Source: Janthinobacterium sp. TND4EL3 (lineage in GTDB: Bacteria; Pseudomonadota; Gammaproteobacteria; Burkholderiales; Burkholderiaceae_D). Taken from it: 64,000 nt of DNA. Below the pieces are notes generated by a model that did not search any database, had not been told where the DNA came from, and saw nothing but the letters and a program-made list of their open reading frames with translations. The position numbers and the translations under genes are program-made. Position 1 is the stretch's first letter. Each line of letters begins with the position of its first letter. Shown here piece after piece: positions 16,446 through 25,180 of the stretch. The stretch spans positions 21,675-85,674 of the forward strand of contig NZ_FTMV01000022.1 of NCBI RefSeq assembly GCF_900156175.1, in the 5' to 3' direction.

Positions 16446-16961
16446 TCACTTGAGCAGCAAGGCCAGGTGATGCTCGTCATAAAACAGCTCGCCCACGCGC
16501 ATGGACCTCGGCTCCGTGCCATAGTGAATGAAGCCCAGCGATTCATATAATTGCCGCGCCGAATTGTTTTCCGCATTCACGCTCAAGTGCACCTGCAAGA
16601 TGGCGGGATCGTTCTCTGCCAGCGCGATACAGGCGGCGACAAGCCGGCGCGCCACGCCCTTGCCCCGCTGGGGCACATCGACAAAGACGCCCCACAGCAA
16701 GGCCTTGTGCGACAACTGCCGCATGGCTTCGCGGCGCAAGCCCGCAAAACCGACCATGCGTGCGCCGTCGAAGGCGCCAAACGCGCGCTGCATGGCGCCG
16801 GCGATGCGCTGCACGTGTTCCTCGGGGGTGCGGGCCAGTTCGTCCTCGCGCGACGAGGAAAACGAGCTGGGCGAGTTCTCGATGGCGCGCAGGCGCAGCG
16901 CGCAAAAGGCGGCGGTATCTGCTGGCGTCAGCAGGCGGATGACGATATCGGGTGCGGGCAT
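16446..16961 (-). CDS. GNAT-family N-acetyltransferase
   Basis: A 171-residue acetyltransferase. The acetyl-CoA site is VFVDVPQRGKGVARRLVAACIALAE, followed by VNAENNSARQLYESLGFIHYGTEP, the classic GNAT C-terminal half. The start is set at ATG 16961 because TATAAT (minus strand, about 16987-16992) lies upstream and would put the longer GTG start at 16997 before the transcript. The substrate is not predictable. It is convergent with the Fur-family gene. Confidence 0.85.
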   Translation of the reverse strand: MPAPDIVIRLLTPADTAAFCALRLRAIENSPSSFSSSREDELARTPEEHVQRIAGAMQRAFGAFDGARMVGFAGLRREAMRQLSHKALLWGVFVDVPQRGKGVARRLVAACIALAENDPAILQVHLSVNAENNSARQLYESLGFIHYGTEPRSMRVGELFYDEHHLALLLK

Positions 16962-17136
16962 GGGAAGACTCGGCAGTTTTTTTCCAATTATACCCACGCC
17001 CTTTCATCGTGCACGCACGCGGCGCACGCCGTACCGGGTCCAGCCGTACAGCATGGCCATCGGCAGCGGCATGACGGCGGCCATGCGGTCGGCCATGGGC
17101 GCGCCGGGGCGAGGATCGGCAAGCCCGCTTCCACGC

Positions 17137-18123
17137 TCACGCCGCCACCGTTGCCGCGCAGCGGTCCAGGCCCCGTGTCAGCATGTCCTGCGGCAAGTCG
17201 CGGCCGATGAAGATCATGGTGCTGGCGCGCGGCTCATCGTCGCGCCACGGCGCGCCCAGTTCCGAGCCCATCAGCATGTGCACGCCCTGGAAGACGGCGC
17301 GGCATGGCAGGTCGACAACATACAAGATGCCCTTGTAGCGCATCAGCTGGCTGCCGAACAGTTGCACCACGGCATCGAGGAAGTGTTCCACCTGCAGCAG
17401 ATCGAGGGGCCGGGACTGGTGATAGACGAACGATTGCACGCCGTCGCCATGGCGGTGACCCAGCTCCCCAAGGAAATCCGGCTCCCGCTCGACGATGGCG
17501 TTCAGGTTGAAGCCGCGGATGTGCAAAATGTCGCGCAGCGGCACATTGCCGAAGCGCACTTTCTGTATGCCGGCGCGGCCATTGATGGCGATCAAACGCT
17601 GGCGCAGCGCGGCCAGTTCATCCTTGCTGACCAGGTCCGTCTTCGACAGCAGGATGCGGTCGGCAAAGCCCACCTGCTCCTGCGCCTCCCTGTGCAAAGT
17701 CAATTGCTGCTGCGCATGGCGGGCATCGACCACCGTCAGGATGGCGTCCAGCAGATAGCACTCGCTGACGGATGGCTCGGCAAAGAAGGTCTGCGCCACG
17801 GGACCGGGTGCGGCCAGGCCCGTCGTTTCGATGATGACGTGATCAAACGCGATCGTCCCGGCGCTGCGCCTGGCGTGCAATTCTCCCAGGATGCGGATCA
17901 GGTCGCCCCGCACGCTGCAGCAGATGCAGCCATTGTTCATTTCCACGATCTGCTCGCCGTTGTCCTGCACCAGCAAGCCGTGGTCGATGCTTTCGGCGGC
18001 GAATTCGTTTTCGATCACGGCGATGCGCAAGCCGTGATCGCCCTGCAATATGCGCTTGAGCAAGGTGGTTTTCCCGCTGCCGAGAAAGCCCGTGATGATG
18101 GTGACGGGGATCGGTTCTGTCAT
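17137..18123 (-). CDS. COG0523 (CobW/ZigA-like) GTPase, second of a pair
   Basis: A 328-residue G3E-family GTPase. P-loop GFLGSGKTT (residues 12-20), the metal-binding CxCC motif GCICC (Cys66, Cys68, Cys69), ETTGLAAPGPV, and the guanine-specificity motif SKTD are present. A C-terminal CobW_C domain follows. These proteins deliver metal, usually zinc, to client proteins when the metal is scarce. The start at 18123 follows AGGAACG; an upstream extension to 18234 overlaps the preceding gene and is not needed. It is 13 bp downstream of the first GTPase and probably cotranscribed. Confidence 0.88.
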   Translation of the reverse strand: MTEPIPVTIITGFLGSGKTTLLKRILQGDHGLRIAVIENEFAAESIDHGLLVQDNGEQIVEMNNGCICCSVRGDLIRILGELHARRSAGTIAFDHVIIETTGLAAPGPVAQTFFAEPSVSECYLLDAILTVVDARHAQQQLTLHREAQEQVGFADRILLSKTDLVSKDELAALRQRLIAINGRAGIQKVRFGNVPLRDILHIRGFNLNAIVEREPDFLGELGHRHGDGVQSFVYHQSRPLDLLQVEHFLDAVVQLFGSQLMRYKGILYVVDLPCRAVFQGVHMLMGSELGAPWRDDEPRASTMIFIGRDLPQDMLTRGLDRCAATVAA

Positions 18124-18136
18124 GGCGCGTTCCTGT

Positions 18137-19369
18137 TCAAGCGTGATCTTCGAGTTCTTCCATCCGCTGCCATTGCGGGAACGGGTCGGGCAGCTGGCGC
18201 CAGGCGGCCATGCCCCGGCCCGTTTCCGTCGCATCGAGTTGACATTTATTTAAGTCCGCCTCGATGGCGGCCTGGTCCATGTCCCGGCCGATGAAGACGA
18301 GCTCCTGGTAGCGGTCGCCGTAGGTTTCGCTCCAGCCCGCCTTGATCTCCGCCAGCGCGGCCGCATCCGTGGGCCAGCGCTCCCGCGGCACGGCCGCCCA
18401 CCACAGGCCCACGGGCTCGATATTCACCAGCTTGCCCGCGCCGGACAAGCTGGCCACCCATTCGGGGCGGCTGGCCAGCCAAAAGTATCCCTTGCTGCGC
18501 ACCACGCCCGGTATCGGCTGCGACATGAAATCGTACAGGCGCTGCGCGTGGAACGGTTGCCTGGCCCGGTAGACGAAGCTGGCGATGCCGTAGGTTTCCG
18601 TCTCCGGCGCATGCACGCCGGCCAGGGCCAAAGCCCAGCCCGGCATGCCGGCCGCCTGCTCCAGGTCGAACAGCTGCGTGCCGAGGATGGCGTCGAGCGG
18701 CACGATGGACTGGCTGGCTTCGATGATGCGCGCGCCGGAATTGAGGGCTTTTACAATGGCCAGCACGCGCAGGCGCTCGGCCGTATCGACCATGTCGATC
18801 TTGTTGAGGACGATGACATTGGCAAATTCGATCTGTTCCGTCAGCAGGTTGGCCAGCTGGCGGTCATCGCCCTCGCCCGCCGTTTCTCCCCGCTGCGCCA
18901 GGCTGTCTTCGCTATGAAAGTCCGCCAGCAGGTTGGCGCAGTCGACGACGGTGACCATGCAGTCGATGCGGGCCACGTCGTTCAGGCTGTCGCCGTGCTC
19001 GTCCTCGAAGTCGAAGGTGGCGGCCACGGGCATCGGCTCGCCCACGCCCGTCGATTCGATCAGCAGATAATCGAAGCGGTCTTCCAGGGCCAGGCGCCGC
19101 ACTTCCTGCAGCAGATCGTCGCGCAGGGTGCAGCAGATGCAGCCGTTGGACATTTCCACGAGTTTTTCTTCCGTGCGCGACAGCGCCGCGCCGGCCGCCT
19201 CGGCGCTGTCTTTTACCAATGCGGCGTCGATATTGACTTCGCTCATGTCGTTGACGATGACGGCCACGCGCTTGCCTTCGCGGTTGCGCAATATATGGTT
19301 GAGCAAGGTGGTCTTGCCGGCGCCGAGAAAGCCGGACAGGACGGTGACGGGGAGTTTGCGCTGGCGCAT
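18137..19369 (-). CDS. COG0523 (CobW/ZigA-like) GTPase, first of a pair
   Basis: A 410-residue G3E GTPase. P-loop SGFLGAGKTT (residues 12-21), CICC motif (Cys77, Cys79, Cys80), ESTGVGEPMPV, NKIDM and a C-terminal CobW_C domain (RPFHAQRLYDFMSQPIPGVVRSKGYFWLASRP). It matches the longer ZigA-type zinc chaperones. The open frame continues to 19681, but MRQRKLPVTVLSGFLG behind GAAGGAA is the family start, and the extension would run through the promoter palindrome. Predicted zinc control by the nearby Fur-family regulator. Confidence 0.88.
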   Translation of the reverse strand: MRQRKLPVTVLSGFLGAGKTTLLNHILRNREGKRVAVIVNDMSEVNIDAALVKDSAEAAGAALSRTEEKLVEMSNGCICCTLRDDLLQEVRRLALEDRFDYLLIESTGVGEPMPVAATFDFEDEHGDSLNDVARIDCMVTVVDCANLLADFHSEDSLAQRGETAGEGDDRQLANLLTEQIEFANVIVLNKIDMVDTAERLRVLAIVKALNSGARIIEASQSIVPLDAILGTQLFDLEQAAGMPGWALALAGVHAPETETYGIASFVYRARQPFHAQRLYDFMSQPIPGVVRSKGYFWLASRPEWVASLSGAGKLVNIEPVGLWWAAVPRERWPTDAAALAEIKAGWSETYGDRYQELVFIGRDMDQAAIEADLNKCQLDATETGRGMAAWRQLPDPFPQWQRMEELEDHA

Positions 19370-19430
19370 GGGGTTCCTTCGGAGGGATCGGTTAAGGGAG
19401 GCAATGCACGGCCACTTTACATGCAAGTCT

Positions 19431-19455
19431 GTTGCGTTTGAAATTATAATGCAAC
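19431..19455 (-). promoter_or_regulatory. Palindromic operator over the GTPase promoter, candidate Zur box
   Basis: A 25-bp interrupted palindrome with GTTGC/GCAAC arms and an AT-rich centre. On the minus strand it contains TATAAT (plus coordinates 19443-19448), so a bound repressor would cover the -10. Transcription would begin near 19436, about 66 bases before the ATG at 19369. That it binds Zur is inferred from the downstream genes. Confidence 0.5.
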
Positions 19456-19746
19456 CCACTTGCGTTTGTGCGGCAATCTTTGCCTGCCTTGCCACACGCC
19501 GGGCCTTGCCCCAGTCCGCCGGGTGCCGCGCCCTGCCGCCGCAGCGAGCTGCCCCATTCACATATTTATGCTTTAAATCAATGGCTTGCCATGTTTTTTG
19601 CGAGTGAACTCTCAAGTCCGGTGCAAGCAGAAGCCCGGCCACGGCCGCCTGCGCGGAGCCTGCATCCATGCGCCTTGCCACGCTGTCATGGTGGCGTCAT
19701 ATGGCGGCGGTACAGTCGCGTCCTTTGAATCTTTCCGAGGGCGGTA
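19456..19746. other. Divergent intergenic region between GTPase and nucleotidase genes
   Basis: Together with the palindrome and leader at 19370-19455 this makes a 377-bp gap. It holds upstream promoter DNA for the GTPase pair and presumably the promoter of the nucleotidase. Short frames that cross it lack ribosome sites and family resemblance. No terminator or repeat was recognised. Confidence 0.4.
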
Positions 19747-21843
19747 ATGAAAACAAATTGGATCATGCTGGCGGCGCTGGCAAGTGTGGGCTTGACTGGC
19801 TGCAACGGCGGTTCGACGACGGCGCAGGTCATTCCGGAAGGTACGACGGTCACCGTGGCGCTGCTGGAAACGACGGACATCCACTCGAATGTGCTCAGCT
19901 ATAACTATTACGCGCTGGCCGAAGACACGAGCCTGGGCCTGGAGCGCACGTCGACCCTGATCCAGGCGGCGCGCGCGGAAAATCCGAACAATGTGCTGCT
20001 CGACGATGGCGACGTCATCCAGGGCACCCTGCTGGCCGACCTGCAGGCCGTGGCCGCGCCCGTTCCTTGCAGCAGCACGCTGGCCGTGCACAAGGCCATG
20101 AATGCGCTGAAATACGATGCGGGCGGCATGGGCAACCATGAATTCAACTATGGCCTCGCTTACCTGAGCCAGATCACCAACACGGACTTTGGCATACCGG
20201 GCGTGGCCAAGCCGACGGGCAACTGCGGCGCGCCCGCCTTCCCTTCCGTGCTGAGCAACGTCGTCGGCGTGGCCAGCGGCAAGCCCATCTTCCAGCCCTA
20301 CGCCGTGCTGCCCCGCGATTTCACGGCCGTCAAGCCGGACGGCGGCAAGCTCGACGTCAAAATCAATGTGGGCGTGCTGAGTTTCGTGCCGCCGCAAATC
20401 CTCGAGTGGGATCAGAAAGTGCTCGCCGGCAAGGTCAGCGTGACGGGCGTGCAGGAAGCGGCGAAACAATACGTGCCGGAATTGCGCAGCAAGGGCGCCG
20501 ACATCGTCGTGGCCCTGTCCCATGGCGGCCTGGACACGAGCGCCTACAGCCCGAAGATGGAAAACGGCAGCTATCACCTGACCAGCACGGGCATCGATGC
20601 GCTGATGATAGGCCACTCGCACTTGATCTTCCCGAAAGGCAAGGAAGAAGGCGCGGCCGCCCTGGACGCCTCGTTTGCCGCCTTCCCGGCCAGCGCGAAG
20701 ATCGACGCCGTCAACGGTTTTGTCAACGGCGTGCCGACCGTCATGGCACAAAGCTGGGGCCGCCGCCTGGGCATCATCAAGCTGACCCTGGCCTTCCAGT
20801 CCGGGCGCTGGGTGGTGCAGCCGGCAAAGACGACGGTCGAATCGCGCGGCTTCAAGTACACGGACGGCAAGACGCTCGTGAAAGCCGATCCGGCCATCGC
20901 GCCGCTGGTGGCCACCGAACACGCGGCCACCATCGCCTACGCCAAGCAGCCGCTGGGCATCAGCACGGATTTCGAGATGTCCGCCTATTTTGCGCTGGTG
21001 GGCGACGTGAGCGCCATCCAGCTGGTGAACCAGGCGCAGCTTGACTACGTGAAGAACTTCATCGCCACCAGCACGGATGCGACCTTGTCCAGCTACAAGA
21101 ATATCCCCGTGATCTCGTGCAGCGCGCCGTTCAAGGCGGGCCGCAACGGGCCGTCGGACTTCACGGACGTAGCGTCCGGTGCCTCGCCGGCCGCGCCGAT
21201 CGGCTTGCAGGTGCGCAATCCGGGCGATTTGTATTTATATAGCAATAACAACCTGCAAGCCGTCAAAATCAAGGGTGCCGACTTGAAGGCCTGGCTGGAA
21301 ACGTCGGCCAAGCAATTCGCGCAGATCGATCCGAACGCCACGGCCGAGCAGGACCTGGTGCCGTCGTATGGCACGATTTATAACTATGACGTGTTCTATG
21401 CGGAAAACAACGCGCTGACGTACCAGATCGACGTGACGAAGAAACCGGGCAGCCGCATCGTCAACCTCGCGTACAAGGGTGCGCCGGTGGCCGACGGCGA
21501 TGACTTCATCGTCGCCACCAACGACTATCGGGCGGGCGGCGGCGGCGCCGTGCCCGGCATCGACGGCAGCAAGACCATCATCAAGTCGCCCGATGCCAAC
21601 CAGGCCGTGGTCAGCAACTACCTGGCGTCGCTGAGCACCAAGGGCGGCAAGGTGACCCTGGCCAACAATGGCAGTGCGCGCAGCTGGAGCTTCGTCAAGA
21701 CGGCCACGGCCGGGCCCGTGATCCTGCGTTCGGCGCCGGGCCGCCTGGCGCTGGCGAAGAGCAGCGGCATCGCCAATGTGGCGTCCGAAGGCGGGCTCGA
21801 CGCCAGCGGCTTTGCCAAGTACGGCATCGACCTGAGCAAATAA
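19747..21843 (+). CDS. Bifunctional 2',3'-cyclic phosphodiesterase/5'-nucleotidase, lipoprotein
   Basis: A 698-residue metallophosphatase of the UshA/CpdB type. It starts with a lipoprotein signal (MKTNWIMLAALASVGLTGCNGG; acylated Cys19), so it is anchored to a membrane facing the periplasm. Two-metal motifs are in order: ETTDIHSN, LDDGDVIQGTL, GMGNHEFNYG, VALSHGGLD and IGHSHLIFP. The C-terminal nucleotide-binding domain follows, with NTDYRAGG-like NDYRAGGGG. CpdB is favoured over plain UshA because of DIHSN and the overall phrase pattern. It would scavenge nucleotides for phosphate and nucleosides. Confidence 0.88.
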   Translation: MKTNWIMLAALASVGLTGCNGGSTTAQVIPEGTTVTVALLETTDIHSNVLSYNYYALAEDTSLGLERTSTLIQAARAENPNNVLLDDGDVIQGTLLADLQAVAAPVPCSSTLAVHKAMNALKYDAGGMGNHEFNYGLAYLSQITNTDFGIPGVAKPTGNCGAPAFPSVLSNVVGVASGKPIFQPYAVLPRDFTAVKPDGGKLDVKINVGVLSFVPPQILEWDQKVLAGKVSVTGVQEAAKQYVPELRSKGADIVVALSHGGLDTSAYSPKMENGSYHLTSTGIDALMIGHSHLIFPKGKEEGAAALDASFAAFPASAKIDAVNGFVNGVPTVMAQSWGRRLGIIKLTLAFQSGRWVVQPAKTTVESRGFKYTDGKTLVKADPAIAPLVATEHAATIAYAKQPLGISTDFEMSAYFALVGDVSAIQLVNQAQLDYVKNFIATSTDATLSSYKNIPVISCSAPFKAGRNGPSDFTDVASGASPAAPIGLQVRNPGDLYLYSNNNLQAVKIKGADLKAWLETSAKQFAQIDPNATAEQDLVPSYGTIYNYDVFYAENNALTYQIDVTKKPGSRIVNLAYKGAPVADGDDFIVATNDYRAGGGGAVPGIDGSKTIIKSPDANQAVVSNYLASLSTKGGKVTLANNGSARSWSFVKTATAGPVILRSAPGRLALAKSSGIANVASEGGLDASGFAKYGIDLSK

Positions 21844-21849
21844 GGTCCA

Positions 21850-21878
21850 CGGGCCGGGGCTGCTGGCGTCCCGGCCCG
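21850..21878 (+). terminator. GC-rich hairpin after the nucleotidase gene
   Basis: CGGGCCGGG (21850-21858) pairs with CCCGGCCCG (21870-21878) around an 11-base loop. It has no T run, so it is a weak or regulatory hairpin between two genes 55 bp apart. Confidence 0.35.
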
Positions 21879-21898
21879 CGTCATGAAAGGTAAACAAG

Positions 21899-22591
21899 AT
21901 GAAACAAGCGCTCTCCCTCCCCGCCCTCGTGCTGGCCGCTGTCCTGGCCGCCTGCCAGGCGTCGCCGCCGCCCACGGCGGCCGAGATCGAAGCCGTGGCC
22001 ATGCATGCGCGCCAGGCGGGCGACCGCCAGGCCGAGCGCCGGGTGCGCAGCTGGGCCGGCAAGGACATGCCCGTCGCCGAGCGCGAACTGGCGCTGATTT
22101 ACCAGTCCCGGCCCGAGCGCCGCGCCGAGGCCTTGAGCCTGTTCGAGCAGGCGGCCCGCGCCGGCGACACGGAAGCGGCGTTCGAACTGGGCCAGATGCT
22201 GCGCGCGGCCACGCCGGACCAGGCCTGGCCGTGGTACCGGCTGGCAGCGCAGCAAGGCCATGCGAAGGCGGCCCTGATGCTGGGCTTGCTGGCGGCCAAT
22301 GGCGAAGGCGTGCCGAAAGATGCCGCGGTCGCCGCGCACTGGCTGGCCAAGTCCAGCGAACTGGGCAATCCACACGCCATGTTCCTGCTGTACAACGCCT
22401 ACCGCGAAGGGCGCGGCGTGCCGCGCGACCTGGCCAAGGGCCGTGCGTTGCTGGAAGAAGCGGCCCACCATGAATACCCGCCCGCCATCCAGGAACTGGC
22501 CATGACGGTGCAGGCCGACGACGCCCTGCGCGCCGGCCACCTGATGAAGGAAGCGACGGAGCACCGGCACAATAACTGGAACAAGTTTTAA
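21899..22591 (+). CDS. Sel1-repeat lipoprotein
   Basis: A 230-residue protein with a lipoprotein signal (MKQALSLPALVLAAVLAACQ; lipid Cys19) and several Sel1-like repeats, for example ALSLFEQAARAGDTEAAFELGQML, WPWYRLAAQQGHAKAALMLGLL and AAHWLAKSSELGNPHAMFLLYNA. Such repeats make protein-protein contacts. AAAGG lies about ten bases before the ATG. It follows the nucleotidase gene closely and may be cotranscribed; its own role is unknown. Confidence 0.85.
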   Translation: MKQALSLPALVLAAVLAACQASPPPTAAEIEAVAMHARQAGDRQAERRVRSWAGKDMPVAERELALIYQSRPERRAEALSLFEQAARAGDTEAAFELGQMLRAATPDQAWPWYRLAAQQGHAKAALMLGLLAANGEGVPKDAAVAAHWLAKSSELGNPHAMFLLYNAYREGRGVPRDLAKGRALLEEAAHHEYPPAIQELAMTVQADDALRAGHLMKEATEHRHNNWNKF

Positions 22592-22696
22592 GCCAGCTCA
22601 AGGCCGGCCCATATTTCCGGGTGAAATGTGTTCCAGAAGCATACGCTATGCCTGGCACGCACAGCTGTGCGCGCACAATCTCAGCGCGAGGCAGGC

Positions 22697-22984
22697 ATGA
22701 CAGATCACCGCTTGGGCCCCATGAAACAGGGCGACTTGCAGTTCAGCTACCCCGATGGCCCCACGGACGGCGACGACCCGGCTCGGCGCGCCATCCCCGA
22801 CAGCGTCCTGCTGAACCGCCACGAGTGGTATGAAGTCCTCTACAGCTGCAACAGCTGGTCGGGCGGCAGCCTGGCCACGGCCTTGAAGTGCGAGCGGCTG
22901 ATCCAGCGCCACTTGCCGGCCGACATACGCAGCCATGCGGCCGTGCTGACCTGGCTGCGGGCCAACTGGGCCAGCTACCGCTGA
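22697..22984 (+). CDS. Small hypothetical protein (95 aa)
   Basis: A soluble 95-residue protein with no recognised domain; it is Trp- and Arg-rich toward the end (NSWSGGSLATALKCERLIQRHLPADIRSHAAVLTWLRANW). The start MTDHRLGPMKQGD follows GAGGCAGG; an in-frame ATG at 22628 has no ribosome site. Codon use matches the neighbours, and the frame is closed just before an intergenic gap, so it is probably real. Confidence 0.6.
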   Translation: MTDHRLGPMKQGDLQFSYPDGPTDGDDPARRAIPDSVLLNRHEWYEVLYSCNSWSGGSLATALKCERLIQRHLPADIRSHAAVLTWLRANWASYR

Positions 22985-23237
22985 CATGCGGGGCTGTCAC
23001 CCCCTCCTTTGTGCCAGATCAATCGTGTTGGGCTAGACATTGCTGACGAGCTATGATGGGCATGCTGCCTTTCACCAGGCGGCGGGGAAGCAGCACGCCC
23101 CGATATGGCACACTGTATTTGCTTTTTAGAAATTTGTTACTCTGGACCAGCCTCGGTGAGCGCCTTTACGCTCGTCCCAGCCAGTGTTTGGGCAGGCCCT
23201 GGCTCGTCCGTCGTCCTCCCTATAAAGAAAGAGTCCA

Positions 23238-24674
23238 ATGAAAAAGCTGACCACCGCCTTTGGCGCGCCTGTCGTCGACAACCAGAACATCCAGACGGCC
23301 GGCCCCCGCGGCCCCGCCCTGCTGCAAGATGTCTGGTTCCTGGAAAAGCTGGCCCACTTCGACCGCGAAGTCATTCCCGAGCGCCGCATGCATGCCAAGG
23401 GATCGGGCGCGCATGGCACGTTTACCGTCACGCACGACATCACGCGCTACACGCGGGCGAAGATTTTCGGCGCGGTGGGCAAGCAAACCCCCATGTTCGC
23501 GCGCTTTTCCACGGTGGCCGGCGAACGGGGCGCGGCCGACGCGGAACGCGATATCCGCGGCTTCGCCCTGAAGTTTTATACGGAAGAAGGCAACTGGGAC
23601 CTGGTCGGCAACAACACGCCCGTGTTTTTCATGCGCGACCCGCTGAAATTTCCCGATCTGAACCATGCCATCAAGCGCGACCCGCGCACGGGCTTGCGCA
23701 GCGCCAACAGCAACTGGGACTTCTGGACCTCGCTGCCCGAAGCGCTGCACCAGGTGACGGTGGTGATGAGCGACCGGGGCTTGCCGCGCAGCTTTCGCCA
23801 CATGCACGGCTTCGGCAGCCATACCTTCAGCTTCCTGAATGCGCAAAACGAGCGTTTCTGGGTCAAGTTCACGTTCAAAACCCAGCAAGGCATACAAAAC
23901 CTGACGGACGCCGAGGCCGAGGCGCTGGTGGGCAAGGACCGCGAAAGCTCGCACCGCGACCTGTACGAGAGCATCGAAAACGGGGATTTCCCCCGCTGGA
24001 CCCTGTACGTGCAGATCATGCCGGAACAAGAGGCGGGCACCTACCACCTGAACCCCTTCGACCTGTCGAAAGTATGGCCGCACGGCGACTATCCGCTGAT
24101 CGAAGTGGGCGTGCTGGAACTGAACCGCAATGCCGACAACCATTTCGCGGAAGTGGAACAGGCCGCCTTCAACCCGGCCAATGTCGTGCCCGGCATCAGC
24201 TTTTCGCCGGACAAGATGCTGCAGGGCCGCCTGTTCTCGTATGGCGACGCGCAGCGCTACCGCCTCGGCGTCAACCACAGCCATATCCCCGTCAATGCGC
24301 CGAAATGCCCGTTCCACAGCTACCACCGCGACGGCCAGATGCGGGTCGACGGCAACCAGGGGGGAACGCTGGGCTATGAGCCAAACAGCGCGCAGGAGTG
24401 GGCCGAGCAGCCCGACTTCCGCGAGCCGCCATTGAGCATCGAGGGCGCGGCCGACCACTGGAACCACAGGGTCGACGAGGATTACTATTCGCAGCCGCGC
24501 GCCCTGTTCCGCCTGATGACCGCGGCGCAGCAGCAAGCCTTGTTCGACAACACGGCGCGCGCCATCTCGGGCGCCTCGGAGCAGGTCAAGCAACGCCACA
24601 TCGGCAACTGCACCCTGTGCGACCCGGCCTATGGCGCGGGCGTGGCCGAGGCGATAGGCCGCCTGAGCAAATAA
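23238..24674 (+). CDS. katA: Catalase (monofunctional haem catalase, KatA type)
   Basis: A 478-residue small-subunit (clade 3) catalase that converts hydrogen peroxide to water and oxygen in the cytoplasm. The active-site phrase PERRMHAKGSGAHGTFTVTHD contains distal His52. FFMRDPLKFPDL holds the distal Asn-region equivalent, RHMHGFGSHTFSF is conserved, and the proximal haem Tyr is in LFSYGDAQRYRLG. AAAGAG precedes the ATG. The 253-bp upstream gap probably carries its promoter, but no OxyR site could be assigned. A good terminator follows. Confidence 0.95.
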   Translation: MKKLTTAFGAPVVDNQNIQTAGPRGPALLQDVWFLEKLAHFDREVIPERRMHAKGSGAHGTFTVTHDITRYTRAKIFGAVGKQTPMFARFSTVAGERGAADAERDIRGFALKFYTEEGNWDLVGNNTPVFFMRDPLKFPDLNHAIKRDPRTGLRSANSNWDFWTSLPEALHQVTVVMSDRGLPRSFRHMHGFGSHTFSFLNAQNERFWVKFTFKTQQGIQNLTDAEAEALVGKDRESSHRDLYESIENGDFPRWTLYVQIMPEQEAGTYHLNPFDLSKVWPHGDYPLIEVGVLELNRNADNHFAEVEQAAFNPANVVPGISFSPDKMLQGRLFSYGDAQRYRLGVNHSHIPVNAPKCPFHSYHRDGQMRVDGNQGGTLGYEPNSAQEWAEQPDFREPPLSIEGAADHWNHRVDEDYYSQPRALFRLMTAAQQQALFDNTARAISGASEQVKQRHIGNCTLCDPAYGAGVAEAIGRLSK

Positions 24675-24706
24675 GGCCGGCCGATACACGGCAGGCGGCA
24701 AGACTG

Positions 24707-24736
24707 CATGGAAGGCCTGGCAACAGGCTTTCCATG
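24707..24736 (+). terminator. katA terminator
   Basis: CATGGAAGGCCTG (24707-24719) pairs with CAGGCTTTCCATG (24724-24736) at 12 of 13 positions plus one G-U, around a GCAA tetraloop; GCCGTATTTT follows. It lies between two convergent genes and may serve both. Confidence 0.7.
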
Positions 24737-24760
24737 GCCGTATTTTGCGGCAGCCAGGGC

Positions 24761-25078
24761 CTACCAGCGCTGGATATCGATCTGGCCCGTGATGCTCGTT
24801 TCCACCGGATAACCCTCGACCTGCGGCGGCACCCGCCGCTTGACGGAAGAGTCGCGCAGATACACGACGATGGCCTCGCGGCCCATGGCGGTCTGCCCCA
24901 GGCTGACGCCTTCCACGCCGTCGATGGCCATCAGCGCCCGCTCGTTGCGCCGCCTGGCCGCGTCCAGTCGCCTGTGCTGCGCGTCAACATCGGGCTGGCC
25001 GGCGCCCTCCGGCAAGTAAGGCATGGCGGCTTCTTCGAAGGCGCCGAAGGGCGACTCCATGAATTTACTGTTTGACAT
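24761..25078 (-). CDS. Small protein resembling the protease N-terminal domain, possible partner of the adjacent protease
   Basis: A 105-residue soluble protein. Residues about 45-105 (ALMAIDGVEGVSLGQTAMGR...VYLRD...VPPQVEGYPVETSITGQIDIQ) resemble the domain that precedes the catalytic part of the upstream protease (NIQGVSIGLGE...LTLYVAEP...VPVNIVVTGVIDAQ). The start at 25078 follows a strong GGAAGGGG; the frame runs on to 25141 without a better start. It is about 100 bp downstream of the protease gene on the same strand. A propeptide, chaperone or inhibitor acting in trans is possible; this is inference. Confidence 0.65.
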   Translation of the reverse strand: MSNSKFMESPFGAFEEAAMPYLPEGAGQPDVDAQHRRLDAARRRNERALMAIDGVEGVSLGQTAMGREAIVVYLRDSSVKRRVPPQVEGYPVETSITGQIDIQRW

Positions 25079-25180
25079 GACAACCCCTTCCGATACTGCT
25101 CCTGACACCATCATCATCGTGCAAAAGGCAGCGTTATGCAAGGCGGCATGGCGCCTGCCCGCCTGCGCCTGTCAGCCTGC

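Noticed and set aside
17004..17096. 30-codon minus-strand frame (MADRMAAVMPL...) after the second COG0523 GTPase gene
   Set aside because: No clear ribosome site and no recognisable family; composition looks like random GC-rich sequence.
18137..19681. Use of the long frame from 19681 as the start of the first GTPase
   Set aside because: The extra 104 codons run through the promoter palindrome and a TATAAT and do not resemble the family; the start at 19369 has a ribosome site.
23053..23241. 62-codon plus-strand frame in the katA upstream region
   Set aside because: No ribosome site, Arg/Leu-rich, and it ends just inside the katA start region; more likely promoter DNA.
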